From positions 124,001 to 188,000 of the forward strand of contig NZ_FXTN01000008.1 in the NCBI RefSeq assembly GCF_900182595.1: DNA of 64,000 nt. Reading direction: 5' to 3'. Made by a program: the position numbers and the translations under genes. Shown piece after piece: positions 41,468 to 51,800 of the stretch. Source of the DNA: Pedobacter westerhofensis (GTDB taxonomy: Bacteria > Bacteroidota > Bacteroidia > Sphingobacteriales > Sphingobacteriaceae). Numbering within the stretch: the stretch's first letter is position 1; the number at the start of each line of letters is the position of its first letter. The notes under the pieces are model-generated. The model did no database searches. It was not told the origin of the DNA and was given only the letters and a program-made list of their open reading frames with translations.

Positions 41468-42154
41468 ATGAATATGATTACTTCAAAATTTAAAATAGCT
41501 ACATTCAGTATAGCCTTATCAATTGCTGCAATGGGATTTCAAGGCTGCGATAGTTTAACAAAAACTCAAAAAGGAGCCGGAATTGGTGCTGCTGCAGGTG
41601 GTGTTTTAGGTGCAATTATTGGTAAAAAAGCGGGTAACACTGCTGTTGGAGCAATTATAGGTGGAGCGGTAGGTGGTACAGCTGGTGGATTCATTGGTAA
41701 ACGTATGGATAAACAGGCTGCAGAAATTCAGAATACAATCCCGAATGCAGAAGTTGTACGTGAAGGCGAAGGTATTATCGTCAAATTTGACAGTGGTATT
41801 CTTTTTGATTTTGACAGTGCCAATCTGAAAGCACAGGCTAAGGACAATGTAAAGTCACTGGCTAACTCGATCAATGAATATCCTAACACGGAGATCAGGG
41901 TAATTGGACATACGGATAACAAAGGTACTGAGACTTACAACCTGAACTTATCAGAAAAAAGAGCTGCTGCCGTTAAGGCTTACGCTGTTGCACAGGGAGT
42001 ACCTGCTTCACGTTTAACTACGCTGGGTAAAGGATTCTCTGAACCTATCGCAGACAACACTACAGAAGCCGGAAGAGCTGCTAACCGTAGGGTTGAGGTA
42101 GTAATTACAGCAAATGATCAGTTGAAAAAAGAAGCTGCTGCACAAGCAAACTAA
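41468..42154 (+). CDS. OmpA-family lipoprotein with glycine zipper
   Basis: A 228-residue outer-membrane lipoprotein. The N-terminus has a signal peptide ending in a lipobox-like MGFQGC (Cys27). A glycine-zipper region follows (about 35-80; GAGIGAAAGGVLGAIIG and a second repeat GAIIGGAVGGTAGGFIG), then an OmpA C-terminal peptidoglycan-binding domain (about 105-215; LFDFDSANLKAQA, IRVIGHTDNKGT, AANRRVEVVI). It probably ties the outer membrane to peptidoglycan. It is a single-gene transcript with a promoter-like element upstream and a strong terminator downstream. Confidence 0.93.
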   Translation: MNMITSKFKIATFSIALSIAAMGFQGCDSLTKTQKGAGIGAAAGGVLGAIIGKKAGNTAVGAIIGGAVGGTAGGFIGKRMDKQAAEIQNTIPNAEVVREGEGIIVKFDSGILFDFDSANLKAQAKDNVKSLANSINEYPNTEIRVIGHTDNKGTETYNLNLSEKRAAAVKAYAVAQGVPASRLTTLGKGFSEPIADNTTEAGRAANRRVEVVITANDQLKKEAAAQAN

Positions 42155-42221
42155 AATTATAGTCTGCGCTACCCTGAGACGATTTAAATATTGTTACAGG
42201 CTCTGCCTGACATTAAACAGC

Positions 42222-42255
42222 AAAAAACCGGAGTACTTTGTATTCCGGTTTTTTT
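42222..42255. terminator. Bidirectional terminator
   Basis: A stem of AAAAAACCGGAGTA and TATTCCGGTTTTTTT with a short loop. T-runs on both strands serve the convergent OmpA-like and hypothetical genes. Confidence 0.88.
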
Positions 42256-42272
42256 GTGAACTGATAACAGTT

Positions 42273-42617
42273 CTATTCGTAGATGTCTTCGAAATAAGAG
42301 ATCGTGAGCGACTTCAGCAGCAGCTCCTGCTCCATCATCGCAAAGGATGGAACCGGTTTGAGGAGTTTCCAGTGCGGCCACCCGTCCTGGTCAAGTCCTT
42401 CCAGTTCGTAAAATCCCATCTCACTCAGCAAACGACAGGTAGCGATGTGCATCAATTCTTCCTTCTGGCGCTTACTGTATTTACCCGGCCCCTTGCCTAA
42501 TTCCTGAACACCTATTAAAAATAACATCACTTTCAGATCTGGTATATCTGAGTCGAATTCCTGCGCAATCTTTTGCTGCAGAACCTTCCATTTTGCATTT
42601 ATTTCTGCTGGCTTCAT
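42273..42617 (-). CDS. Conserved-looking hypothetical protein
   Basis: A 114-residue soluble protein of unknown family. It has no signal peptide, membrane span or known motif. The composition is globular, with helices such as KWKVLQQKIAQEF and KRQKEELMHIATCRLLSEMG and an aromatic turn GWPHWKLLKP. ATG at 42617 (MKPAEINAKW) is preferred to 42635. It stands alone between a terminator and the divergent oxidoreductase gene. The codon pattern and length support a real gene; no function can be given. Confidence 0.7.
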   Translation of the reverse strand: MKPAEINAKWKVLQQKIAQEFDSDIPDLKVMLFLIGVQELGKGPGKYSKRQKEELMHIATCRLLSEMGFYELEGLDQDGWPHWKLLKPVPSFAMMEQELLLKSLTISYFEDIYE

Positions 42618-42711
42618 ATACAAAGATAGAAACAAAAGGAAGGTTTATGACATTATAATTAATACATAAGTTTTGAGATTTGTTACTTTTAACCCATAAA
42701 AACAGAAACGA

Positions 42712-43728
42712 ATGAGTACAGTAATATCAACAGGGCTATTGGCCTACGGAATGTCCGGCAAATTATTTCAGGGCCCTTTTATTGATGCACATCAGGGATT
42801 CAAATTACATGCAGTTACCGAGCGCCACGAAAAGAATGCTGAGAAAGACTTTCCGGGTATTATCAGTTATGATAGTACCGATGAGCTGATCGCTGATGAG
42901 AATATTGACCTGATCGTGATCAATACGCCAAATTATCTGCATTATGAAAACGCTAAAAAGGCATTGGAGGCAGGCAAACATATTCTTGTTGAAAAACCAT
43001 TTGCTGCTACTAGTGAAGAAGCTACAGAAATCTTTGAACTGGCAGAAAAACTGGGTAAAAAGGTATTCGTTTTTCAGAGCCGCAGATGGGACAGTGATTT
43101 TAATGCTGTCAAAAAGATTGTTGACAGTGGCAAACTGGGAAAACTGTCTGAAGTAAATTTCAGATACGACCGCTATAAAGCCGGGATTGGTGTTAAAAGC
43201 TTTAAAGAAGAGCTGTTTCCCGCTACCGGACTTCAGTATGACCTTGGCCCGCATTTGCTCGACCAGGTGATCAGCCTCTTTGGCAAACCAGACTCTTTTC
43301 ACAAGATCTTGGGAAAAAATAGGGCTGGTACCAAGGTTGACGACTATTTTTCTATTCATTTGAGTTACCCCAACAGCGTTAATGTTTTTGTTCATGCGAG
43401 CATGCTCGTAGTTGATGTACAGCCTTCATTTGTGCTGCATGGAGAAAAAGGTAGTTTTATCAAGGAACGTGCGGATATCCAGGAAGAGCAACTTTTGAAA
43501 GGGATCAAACCCAACGATGCTGGTTTTGGCGTAGAAGCCAGGGGCAAGGAAGGTAAGCTGACTCTGATTGACACAAACGGAGAGCGGACACAGGAACTTG
43601 TGCCGTCTGACAGTGCTACTTATCTTTCTCTGTTTGAAGAGGTATACCAGTCGCTCGTGAATGACAAAGCTTTTCCTGTAACGCGGGAACAGATACTTGC
43701 ACAGCTTGAAATACTGCAGGCGCAATAA
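42712..43728 (+). CDS. Gfo/Idh/MocA-family NAD(P)-dependent oxidoreductase
   Basis: A 338-residue oxidoreductase. The N-terminal Rossmann domain (about 1-120) binds NAD(P) (LLAYGMSGKLFQGPFI, INTPNYLHYENAKKAL, and the family motif EKPFAAT near 95). The C-terminal alpha/beta domain (about 125-330) contains the conserved block GLQYDLGPHLLDQVISLFG with the likely catalytic His. The substrate is probably a sugar or polyol. Its stop overlaps the start of the following peptidase gene by 1 base, so the two are co-translated. Confidence 0.92.
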   Translation: MSTVISTGLLAYGMSGKLFQGPFIDAHQGFKLHAVTERHEKNAEKDFPGIISYDSTDELIADENIDLIVINTPNYLHYENAKKALEAGKHILVEKPFAATSEEATEIFELAEKLGKKVFVFQSRRWDSDFNAVKKIVDSGKLGKLSEVNFRYDRYKAGIGVKSFKEELFPATGLQYDLGPHLLDQVISLFGKPDSFHKILGKNRAGTKVDDYFSIHLSYPNSVNVFVHASMLVVDVQPSFVLHGEKGSFIKERADIQEEQLLKGIKPNDAGFGVEARGKEGKLTLIDTNGERTQELVPSDSATYLSLFEEVYQSLVNDKAFPVTREQILAQLEILQAQ

Positions 43729-44513
43729 TGGGCCCATATCTTATACTTATTGCTGCATTTATCATTGCCCTTTATTTTATCTTCAGAAAGAAAGGGCAAT
43801 CCGCGGAGGTCAGCGGTTTAACGGAAACGGATAAAAAGCTGCTTTCGGACCATGTAAGCTATTACCAGAAATTAGCTCCCGACGGGCGCTTAAAGTTTGA
43901 AGCCATGGTAACCGAATTTCTGGGCAGCGTCCGTATCGAAGGCGTGGGAATAAGCATTGAGCCGCTGGACCGGCTTCTTGTTGCCTCCAGCGCAATCATT
44001 CCTGTTTTTGGATTTGAGCGCTGGACATATCAGAACATCAGCAGTGTATTGCTCTATCCGGATACCTTTAATAAGGATTTTCAGTTTGAGGGCGCCGAAC
44101 GCAGTATTCTTGGAATGGTGGGCACGGGCTATATGAACGGCCAGATGATCCTGTCACGCTCTGCTTTGCAGCAGGGTTTCTCTGCTAGTGCAGGAAAGGA
44201 AAATACGGCCATTCATGAGTTCGTTCATCTGCTGGATAAATCTGATGGTGCTACCGACGGTATTCCCGAAAATCTCATGCCACATCAGTATATCATTCCC
44301 TGGGTAAAAATGATCCATCAGGAAATAGCCAGGATTGAGCAGGGCAAATCCGACATCAATCCCTATGCGATTACAAATGAAGCGGAATTCTTTGCTGTAG
44401 TTTCTGAGTATTTTTTTGAGAAGCCAGAACAGTTTAAAGACAAGCATCCGGAACTTTACCGGATGCTTGCTGATACCTTCCTGCAGGACCCTGCTAATAA
44501 AGCAGGGATCTGA
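43728..44513 (+). CDS. MtfA/M90-family zinc peptidase
   Basis: A 261-residue protein with one N-terminal membrane segment (about 2-18). The zinc motif HEFVH lies in NTAIHEFVHLLDKSDGATDG (about 164-182), and a downstream Glu in NEAEFFAVVSEYFFE is the probable third ligand. In Escherichia coli the soluble MtfA regulates sugar uptake through Mlc. The membrane-anchored version here follows a sugar-type oxidoreductase gene. A role in carbohydrate regulation is possible but unproven. Confidence 0.85.
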   Translation: MGPYLILIAAFIIALYFIFRKKGQSAEVSGLTETDKKLLSDHVSYYQKLAPDGRLKFEAMVTEFLGSVRIEGVGISIEPLDRLLVASSAIIPVFGFERWTYQNISSVLLYPDTFNKDFQFEGAERSILGMVGTGYMNGQMILSRSALQQGFSASAGKENTAIHEFVHLLDKSDGATDGIPENLMPHQYIIPWVKMIHQEIARIEQGKSDINPYAITNEAEFFAVVSEYFFEKPEQFKDKHPELYRMLADTFLQDPANKAGI

Positions 44514-44521
44514 CAGAATAT

Positions 44522-44570
44522 ACATTGATCCGATATTCCTGTTGAGACTATCGGATCAATGTGCCTCTTT
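44522..44570. terminator. Terminator hairpin between mtfA-like and GH78 genes
   Basis: A perfect 14-base stem, ACATTGATCCGATA (44522-44535) and TATCGGATCAATGT (44549-44562), with a 13-base loop. A short T-rich stretch follows on the plus strand. It sits between convergent genes. Confidence 0.6.
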
Positions 44571-44586
44571 TAAACAGGCAATAGTA

Positions 44587-47346
44587 CTATTGTTTGTATT
44601 CAAAGTGATAAATCCCTGATCCTACATTTACTTTGAGATCCTTACCCTCGGTGCTGGTTTTGAATACACCCGCAGCTTTTTTAACAGGATTCCCGGATTC
44701 TGTAATGGCAGCTTCTGCTCCCCCGGGTAATACGACTACTGCCGAAGTATTGGGCGGTACCACTACATCAAGCTGCAGCACCTGGCTAGACCTGGTCCAT
44801 TTGGCACTGGTTAAACCGTATAGTGTCTGGAGTTCGGCAGCGGCATAATTCAGGTTGCCGCCTGGTTTTGGTGTAACAGTAATCTTTTTATACCCCGGTC
44901 CGGATTCATCAGTATCCAGTCCCACCATGGTGCGGTACATCCAGTCGCCAATAGCTCCATAAGCATAATGGTTAAAAGAGTTCATATCGGTTGTCTGGAA
45001 AGTACCATTCGGTTTTTGCCCGTCCCAGCGTTCCCATATGGTGGTTGCACCTGTTTTTACCGGATATAACCATGAAGGATAGGTCTCCTGCAATAACAGG
45101 TCATACGCCACATCGTTATGGTTAAACCTGCTGAGCACATGGCACAGATAAGGAGTGCCCAGGAATCCCGTGGTAAGGTGGTTGCCATAACTTTTGATAT
45201 TTTCTACGAGGCGGTCTGCAGCCTGCGCGCGAAGCTCTTCGGGCAGCATATCAAAGTTGAGCGCCAGCACATAGGCAGTTTGTGATCCTGATACCATGCG
45301 CCCGCTCGGAGTAATATACTCTTTTACAAAAGCTTTTTTGATGTTTTCCAGCTGTTCACTGTATTTGCGCACATCTTCATCTTTACCCAGTACGCGGGCG
45401 GTGTTGATGAGCAGCTGGGTAGAATGTGCCCAGAAACATTGGGCAATCAGGTATTTGTCGGTAATCGCCGCCCTGCCATCATTATCGTCATCAGGACGGT
45501 AAAAAAGCCAGTCGCCAAAGTGAAAACCGGTATTCCAGAGGCTGTTCACGCTCTTGCCGGTCATGAAGTCTACCCAGGCTTTCATGCTGCTGTATTGATT
45601 GCTGAGGATGTCCTTATCGCCATAGGCAAGATACATATCCCAGGGAATAACAGTGGCCGCATCGCCCCATCCGGTAGACCCTGCCTGGTCGCCCAGTACA
45701 TTGGGAATTACAAAAGGAACGCTGCCGTTCGGCAACTGATCGGCGGCCAGATCTCTGAGCCATTTGGTAAAAAATCCGGCTACCTCCATATTATAGGAAG
45801 CGGTACGTGAGAAAACCTGTGCATCACCCGTCCAGCCAAGGCGCTCATCACGCTGCGGACAATCTGTAGGCACATCTACAAAGTTCCCCTTCTGCCCCCA
45901 TTGAATGTTGTGCTGCAACTGGTTTAACAGGGGATTTGAAGTGCTGAACGTTCCCGTAGGTTTCATATCTGAATAGATGGCCACAGCTGTAAAATCTGCC
46001 GCTGAAGGCTTTCCCGGAAAGCCTTCAAGTTTGATATAACGGAAACCCTGGTAAGTGAAATGAGGTTCGTATTCTTCCACTGCAGCGCCCTTGAGGGTAT
46101 AGGTAACCAGTTGTTTGGCACTACGCAGGTTGGCAGTGTAAAAGTTGCCCGCTTTGTCGAGCACTTCGCCATGTTCAATTTTGACAACGGTACCCCTGGC
46201 CCCGTGTACCTTAAACTGTACCCAGCCTACAAGGTTCTGGCCAAAGTCTATCACAGTTTCGCCGGCTGGCGTAGTGATGATCTGTTTGGGTTTAAAAGTT
46301 TCGTGTTTGCGCGACAGCGGACTGATGCTGGCTTCGAGGCGCTCCGCGCCGGCCGAAACCACTGCCACAGGTTTCCATTTACTGGTGCTGGCAGTATTTT
46401 CCGCCCATCCGGGAACCTCTAAACGGGCGTCGTAGGTTTCTCCATTGTATATATCAGAATACAGGATAGGTCCTTTAAGATATTTCCAGGATTCATCGCT
46501 CTGCACAACCTGGCGCTGTCCGTCGGTAAATTCGATCTCCAGCTGCAGCAATCCGCTGAGCTGGTTCCCATAATAACCGTGCTGGGTTTTGAAGGGAATC
46601 TGACTGCGGTACCAGCCGTCGCCGAGCGCAAAACCGATCGTATTATTGCCGGATTTGAGGAGATCGGTAACGTCGTAAGTCTGGTAAAGGAGCCGTTTAT
46701 GGTAGCTGGTCCATCCGGGGGTAAAGAAGTCGCTGCCGATCTTTTTACCATTCAACCTGGCCTCGTACATACCATGGGCCGTGATATAGGCAGTGGCCGA
46801 TTTGATGGGTTTGGAAAAGCTGAAGGATTTGCGGAAATAGGGGCTGGGGCCAACAACAGTATCGCCCACATAGGTGCTGATCCATTTGGCCGACCAATCG
46901 GATGTTGACAGCATACCCATCTGCCAGTAATCTACCTGGCTCCAGGCAGAGCTGTGTTTATGGTTATCCTTTACACGCACCTGCCAGTAATAACGCGTTT
47001 TGGCCTGCAGCGCCGGACCAGCATAAGCGATCTGTACCGAGGCATCGCTTTTAACCTCCCCGCTTTGCCATACAAGGTTTCTGCCGGCAGCGGTACCTGC
47101 AGCATCTTTACCCACCCTGATCTCGTAAGAAGTTTGCATCGTTGCGCGCTCGTCGCTTTTAAGTTTCCAGCTCATTCGCGGATGCAGGGCATCCAGGCCC
47201 ATGGGATGGTGCATGTATTCTACGGCCAGATCGCTGACACTGAGCTGCTGGGCATGCGCCTGGCTGCCAGAAAAGGTTAGCATCAGTACAAGCGCTATAC
47301 CGCCACTGTATAATTTAGGAATGTTTATCAGAAAAGGCTTGTTCAT
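44587..47346 (-). CDS. Alpha-L-rhamnosidase, GH78
   Basis: A 919-residue secreted glycosidase that removes terminal L-rhamnose from glycans or plant glycosides. A signal peptide covers about 1-33 (ending QAHAQ). Beta-sandwich domains typical of bacterial rhamnosidases follow (about 35-470; SWKLKSDERATMQTSYEIRV is in the first). The (alpha/alpha)6 catalytic barrel (about 470-820) contains the signature VDVPTDCPQRDERLGWTGDA with the acidic catalytic residues. A C-terminal beta domain completes the protein. It overlaps the susD gene by 1 base and is the last gene of the SusC-SusD-GH78 operon. Confidence 0.94.
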   Translation of the reverse strand: MNKPFLINIPKLYSGGIALVLMLTFSGSQAHAQQLSVSDLAVEYMHHPMGLDALHPRMSWKLKSDERATMQTSYEIRVGKDAAGTAAGRNLVWQSGEVKSDASVQIAYAGPALQAKTRYYWQVRVKDNHKHSSAWSQVDYWQMGMLSTSDWSAKWISTYVGDTVVGPSPYFRKSFSFSKPIKSATAYITAHGMYEARLNGKKIGSDFFTPGWTSYHKRLLYQTYDVTDLLKSGNNTIGFALGDGWYRSQIPFKTQHGYYGNQLSGLLQLEIEFTDGQRQVVQSDESWKYLKGPILYSDIYNGETYDARLEVPGWAENTASTSKWKPVAVVSAGAERLEASISPLSRKHETFKPKQIITTPAGETVIDFGQNLVGWVQFKVHGARGTVVKIEHGEVLDKAGNFYTANLRSAKQLVTYTLKGAAVEEYEPHFTYQGFRYIKLEGFPGKPSAADFTAVAIYSDMKPTGTFSTSNPLLNQLQHNIQWGQKGNFVDVPTDCPQRDERLGWTGDAQVFSRTASYNMEVAGFFTKWLRDLAADQLPNGSVPFVIPNVLGDQAGSTGWGDAATVIPWDMYLAYGDKDILSNQYSSMKAWVDFMTGKSVNSLWNTGFHFGDWLFYRPDDDNDGRAAITDKYLIAQCFWAHSTQLLINTARVLGKDEDVRKYSEQLENIKKAFVKEYITPSGRMVSGSQTAYVLALNFDMLPEELRAQAADRLVENIKSYGNHLTTGFLGTPYLCHVLSRFNHNDVAYDLLLQETYPSWLYPVKTGATTIWERWDGQKPNGTFQTTDMNSFNHYAYGAIGDWMYRTMVGLDTDESGPGYKKITVTPKPGGNLNYAAAELQTLYGLTSAKWTRSSQVLQLDVVVPPNTSAVVVLPGGAEAAITESGNPVKKAAGVFKTSTEGKDLKVNVGSGIYHFEYKQ

Positions 47347-48854
47347 TACTGTGGATTTTGGGTTAAATTATCTAAGGTAACATCACGTTGTGGTAAAGGC
47401 AGCAGCAATTTATTGGCCGTAACTACATAAGATCCTGCAGGAATATTGCTAAACTGCTGCATCTCTCTTTGTCCGTGGGCGGTCATTACCGTTACAGCGG
47501 TACCTGAACGTACAAGGTCATACCAGCGCTGGTTTTCAAAGGCAAGTTCTACCCTGCGTTCCTGCAATACCGCAGCGCGGAAGGCTGCCTGATCGTTCAC
47601 AGCAAGTAATGGATTTGCATTACCAGCCGATTTATCAGGAAGCGCCGCACGCGTGCGTACCCTGTTGAGTAAGGTAAAAGCTTCGCCACCGGCGGTAAAA
47701 CCCTGTTCGTTGAGGGCTTCTGCCATCATCAACAAAACATCTGAATACCGTAAGATAGGAAAATCATCGTTAGTCCTGTTGCGGTCTACAAATCCATGAT
47801 TATATTTTTTCACATAAGGTACGTTGACGAATTTGCCATCGGAACCTATGAAACCGGTACCCAGGGACACATCTTTACGTGCATCTCCGGCTTCGTAAGC
47901 ATTGAGCATGTCCTGAGTTGGGATATTCCAGCCGTTGCCGCTGCCAAGGTTAGTTCCCGGATCACCGGTAACGGCACTGCCCGAAGTCCAGGGTGCAAAC
48001 TGGTAAAGAAAATTGCTGGCGAGCTCCGGTTTGGTACCGAGGTACTGGATTTCGAAAACAGATTCTGCATTGTTTTTATTGGAAGGATCGAACACACTGG
48101 CATAACTGGGCAGCAGGCTGTAGCCGGTAACCTGGCGCAGGGCGGTAAGCGCTTCGGCGAATTTCTTTTGCGTCAGGTAAACCTTGCCCAGCAGTGCAAA
48201 GGCAGCGCCTTTGGTGGCACGGCCGAGATCGGCCCCGGTATAGCTGGCAGGCAGCGAGGTAGAGGCAGAAGTTAAGTCGGCCACAATCTGTGTGTACACG
48301 TCGGCCACAGCAGCGCGGCCGGCAGATTTGGAATCACTGGGCGACTGCACCGCAGTAATCCTTAAGGGAACACCACCAAACTGCTGTACGAGGTTAAAGT
48401 AATGCCAGGCGCGCAAAAATTTGGCTTCGCCACTGTATTGTGCTTTGGCTGTGGCTGTCATGGTGATGGCATCCAGATGGTCGAGCACATCGTTACAGCG
48501 GGAAATGGCAGTGTAAGTGAGCGACCAGTACGTTTGTATTGGCGGTGCCGTAGCGGAAGATAAAAACTCGTCTACAAACTCACGCTGCTCCTGTCCTCTG
48601 TCGGTTGCATTGTACTGATACGAGGTATTATCCGAGCGCATTTCGCCAAAAAGCCAGTAGCTGGTATTGCCGAGGCCGTTTAGTGAACTGTAAGCACCGT
48701 TTACAGCCTGTTTGATATCGGTCTCAGTTTTGAAGAAGTTCTGTCCTACAATGGTAGCCTCGGGCGACTGCTCCAGGAAATCCTTTTTACATCCTTCTGC
48801 AGTAATGAGCAGGATACAAAGGGGAAGGACTATGTATTTTATCGTGGTTTTCAT
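47346..48854 (-). CDS. SusD/RagB-family surface glycan-binding lipoprotein
   Basis: A 502-residue lipoprotein. The signal peptide ends at the lipobox around ITAEGC (Cys22), followed by KKDFLEQ, the common start of mature SusD proteins. The fold has TPR-like helices and the C-terminal SusD block (RYSDVLLMMAEALNEQG, LQERRVELAFENQRWYDLV). It forms the lid of the SusC channel and binds oligosaccharide. It lies 19 bases after susC and overlaps GH78. Confidence 0.95.
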   Translation of the reverse strand: MKTTIKYIVLPLCILLITAEGCKKDFLEQSPEATIVGQNFFKTETDIKQAVNGAYSSLNGLGNTSYWLFGEMRSDNTSYQYNATDRGQEQREFVDEFLSSATAPPIQTYWSLTYTAISRCNDVLDHLDAITMTATAKAQYSGEAKFLRAWHYFNLVQQFGGVPLRITAVQSPSDSKSAGRAAVADVYTQIVADLTSASTSLPASYTGADLGRATKGAAFALLGKVYLTQKKFAEALTALRQVTGYSLLPSYASVFDPSNKNNAESVFEIQYLGTKPELASNFLYQFAPWTSGSAVTGDPGTNLGSGNGWNIPTQDMLNAYEAGDARKDVSLGTGFIGSDGKFVNVPYVKKYNHGFVDRNRTNDDFPILRYSDVLLMMAEALNEQGFTAGGEAFTLLNRVRTRAALPDKSAGNANPLLAVNDQAAFRAAVLQERRVELAFENQRWYDLVRSGTAVTVMTAHGQREMQQFSNIPAGSYVVTANKLLLPLPQRDVTLDNLTQNPQ

Positions 48855-48873
48855 GATTATCAGATAAGCTTGT

Positions 48874-51800
48874 CTAAAAAGTTAGGTTAAGTCCCATGAT
48901 CAGCGTTCTTGCCAAAGGATAGTTGGTAAAATCTTCTCCCGGTGTTAAAGCACTGCCTGTGGCGGTATTGGCCTCCGGATTACCATTGTACTTGGTAAAG
49001 GTGTACAGATTTTGGCCACTGACATAAAAACGGGCACCTTTGATCAATTTGGATTTGGCAAGCAGGGAGCCCGCAAAATTATAACCAAGGGTTACGTTCT
49101 GCAGGCGCAGGAAACTGGCATTTTCTACCCATGAGGAGTTGACATCACGGTAGATGACCCTTGAACCGTTAGTGGTGGGCGTAAACCCATCACCCGGATT
49201 TTGGGGCGAGCGCCAGCGGTTGAGTACCTTCTGGTCTACATTGAATACACCGTCAATGTTGAGCAGGTACTGATTGGCTGTTTTGAGTTCCTGACCGCCC
49301 TGCGAACCAACAAAGATTACACTGAGGTCAAAGTTTTTGTAGGAGAAGGAGTTGCTGAAGCCATAGGTAAAGTTGGGCTGTGCATGACCAATCACGGCGA
49401 AATCTTTGACAGGTTCTATAATACCATTGCCATCTACATCTTTATATTTGATAGACCCTACTACGGAAGTAACGTGGTGAGGCGAATTGTTGAGGTCTGC
49501 CTGATCTTTATAGATACCTTCTACCACATACCCATAGAACTGCCCGATCGGCTGACCCACCTGAGTAACATGTGTGTAGGAACCCTCGCCACTCAATCCG
49601 CTGTAAATAGGATCATTATTGGCATTGAGTGCCAGCACCCTGTTGCGGTTAAAGGAAATGTTGGCATTGGTGTTCCATTTGAACTGGCCCTGCAGGTTTT
49701 TCGTAGACAGGCCAATCTCAAAACCGCGGTTACGGATTTTACCGGAGTTGATAATGGCATTCGAGTATCCGGATGACTGCGGGATCTCACTGTTGTAGAG
49801 CATACCAGTAGTTAAACGGTTATAATAATCGAGATTCAGGTAGATACGGTCTTTGAATAATCCGAGGTCGATACCCCCATCAAACTCTTCGGAATTTTCC
49901 CAGGTAAGATCGGGGTTATTCAGTGTAGTGGATACCCTGCCCGGAGCCAGGTTGCCATTAAAAGCATAGTTGGCGGTGCCGACATTGGAGGTATAGGTAT
50001 AATTTCCGATATTAAAGTTACCGGCTTTACCAAAACTGGCGCGCAGTTTCAGGTCGCTCAGCCATTTGGTATCTTTCAGGAAGTCTTCCTGCGACACTCT
50101 CCATCCGATAGCAGTGGAAGGAAAGGTACCATACCGCTGGTTGCTGCCAAAGCGCGAAGAACCATCAGTACGGATAGTTGCCGTGATCAGGTATTTATCC
50201 TTATAGGAATAGTTTGCCCTGGCCAGGTAGGAAATCAGCGACCATTTCTGGATATCCTCTCCATAGGTGCTGATTACCGCTGCGGCATTGATCGTTTTAA
50301 CCAGGTCATCAGGATAGTTATCAGCGAAAAGTGTAATCGCATTCATTCTCTCCTTCTGTGCACTGAAACCTGCAACGGCACTCACATGGTGATTGGTACC
50401 AAAGGTTTTATCATAGCTCAGCAACAACTCCGACAGCCAGTTGAAGGTAGTATTTTTATAGGTATTGGAATTTGGCACTACCGGTGCGGGGTTACTCTCT
50501 CCACCTACGGTTGAGGGGTTAAAGTTGAATGAGTTCTCACTGGTGTAATCTACATTGTAGCTGTATTTTGCTTTTAAGCCGGGGATAATCTGATATTCTG
50601 CATAGGCACCGCCCAGGCCACGGAAATATTTATCCTGCGTTCCTGCAAATTGAAGTGAGTTGAGCGGATTTGGCGCCCCGATGCCGCCCGGAGAGTTGAT
50701 ATAGGAAGTACGGTTGCCATTCACATCAGTTACAGGAACAATAGGGCTGAGCCATAAAGCACGCGTGATCACGTCCCGGCCCCCGGAATCAAAATTATTA
50801 CGGTTCTGCACGCTGTTGGTGGGAGCCAGGTTAATGCCCACCTTTAATTTTTTACTGACGTTAGTTTCTATATTGGCACGGATGGAGTACCGGGAAAAGT
50901 CGGTATACCTGATGGTACCCTCCTGGTTAAGACGGTTGACCGAAAAGTTATAGTGTGTATCTTCTGTACCTCCGCTGATACCCAGGTCCAGGCTATTTTG
51001 TGTGGCCCTGCGCAGGATCTCATTGTACCAATCCGTACCCGCCCCGTACTGCGCAGGGTTACGGAATTCTGCAGGAATATCTACCTGGGTAACCGGTACA
51101 CCCCTGAAAGCAAAATCATCAGTAATGATATCCTGGCGGAACTGCGCATACTGCTCTCCATTGAGCATTTTAGGCCTGCCACGCTGCGGGACGGATTGGG
51201 TGCCGACATAAGAATTGAGGGTAATGACCGGCGCACCTGTTTTTCCCTTTTTAGTAGTGATCACCACAACCCCATTTGATCCGCGCGAACCATAGATCGC
51301 CGTAGAGGAGGCATCCTTAAGTATAGTGACCGACTCGATATCATCAGGATTGATCACATTTAATGGATTGTACGTTAATCCGGCAGTATTGGAGATGGGA
51401 TAACCATCCACCACAAACAAGGGATTATCTCCTGCCCCTATGGATCCGGAACCACGGATTTTAATGGTTGACCCTGCCCCCGGCGACCCAGTATTGGTAC
51501 TGATCTGCACACCGGAAACCTGGCCTACCAGCTTCTGGTCTACAGAGGTAACCGGCAGATCTTTGATCTGTGCCAGGTCTACCGTAGCCACGGAACCTGT
51601 CAGATCTTTCTTTTTCTGCACCCCATACCCTACTACTGCTACCTCAGAAAGGGCGGCGCTGGCCGGACTGAGCTTTACACTGATAGCAGCACCTGTGACA
51701 GGTACCTCTTTGGTCTCATAGCCTACAAAAGTAAAGATGAGGGTATTGCCTTTTGCAGCGCTGATAGAAAACAGGCCATCGGTATTGGTTGAAGCCCCTT

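Noticed and set aside
44442..44468. 10-bp perfect inverted repeat near the 3' end of the MtfA-like gene (AAGCATCCGG/CCGGATGCTT)
   Set aside because: It lies in coding sequence, has no T-run and is followed by a better terminator hairpin; probably chance.
46060..46435. Overlapping plus-strand frames inside the rhamnosidase gene
   Set aside because: Antisense to strongly conserved GH78 coding sequence.
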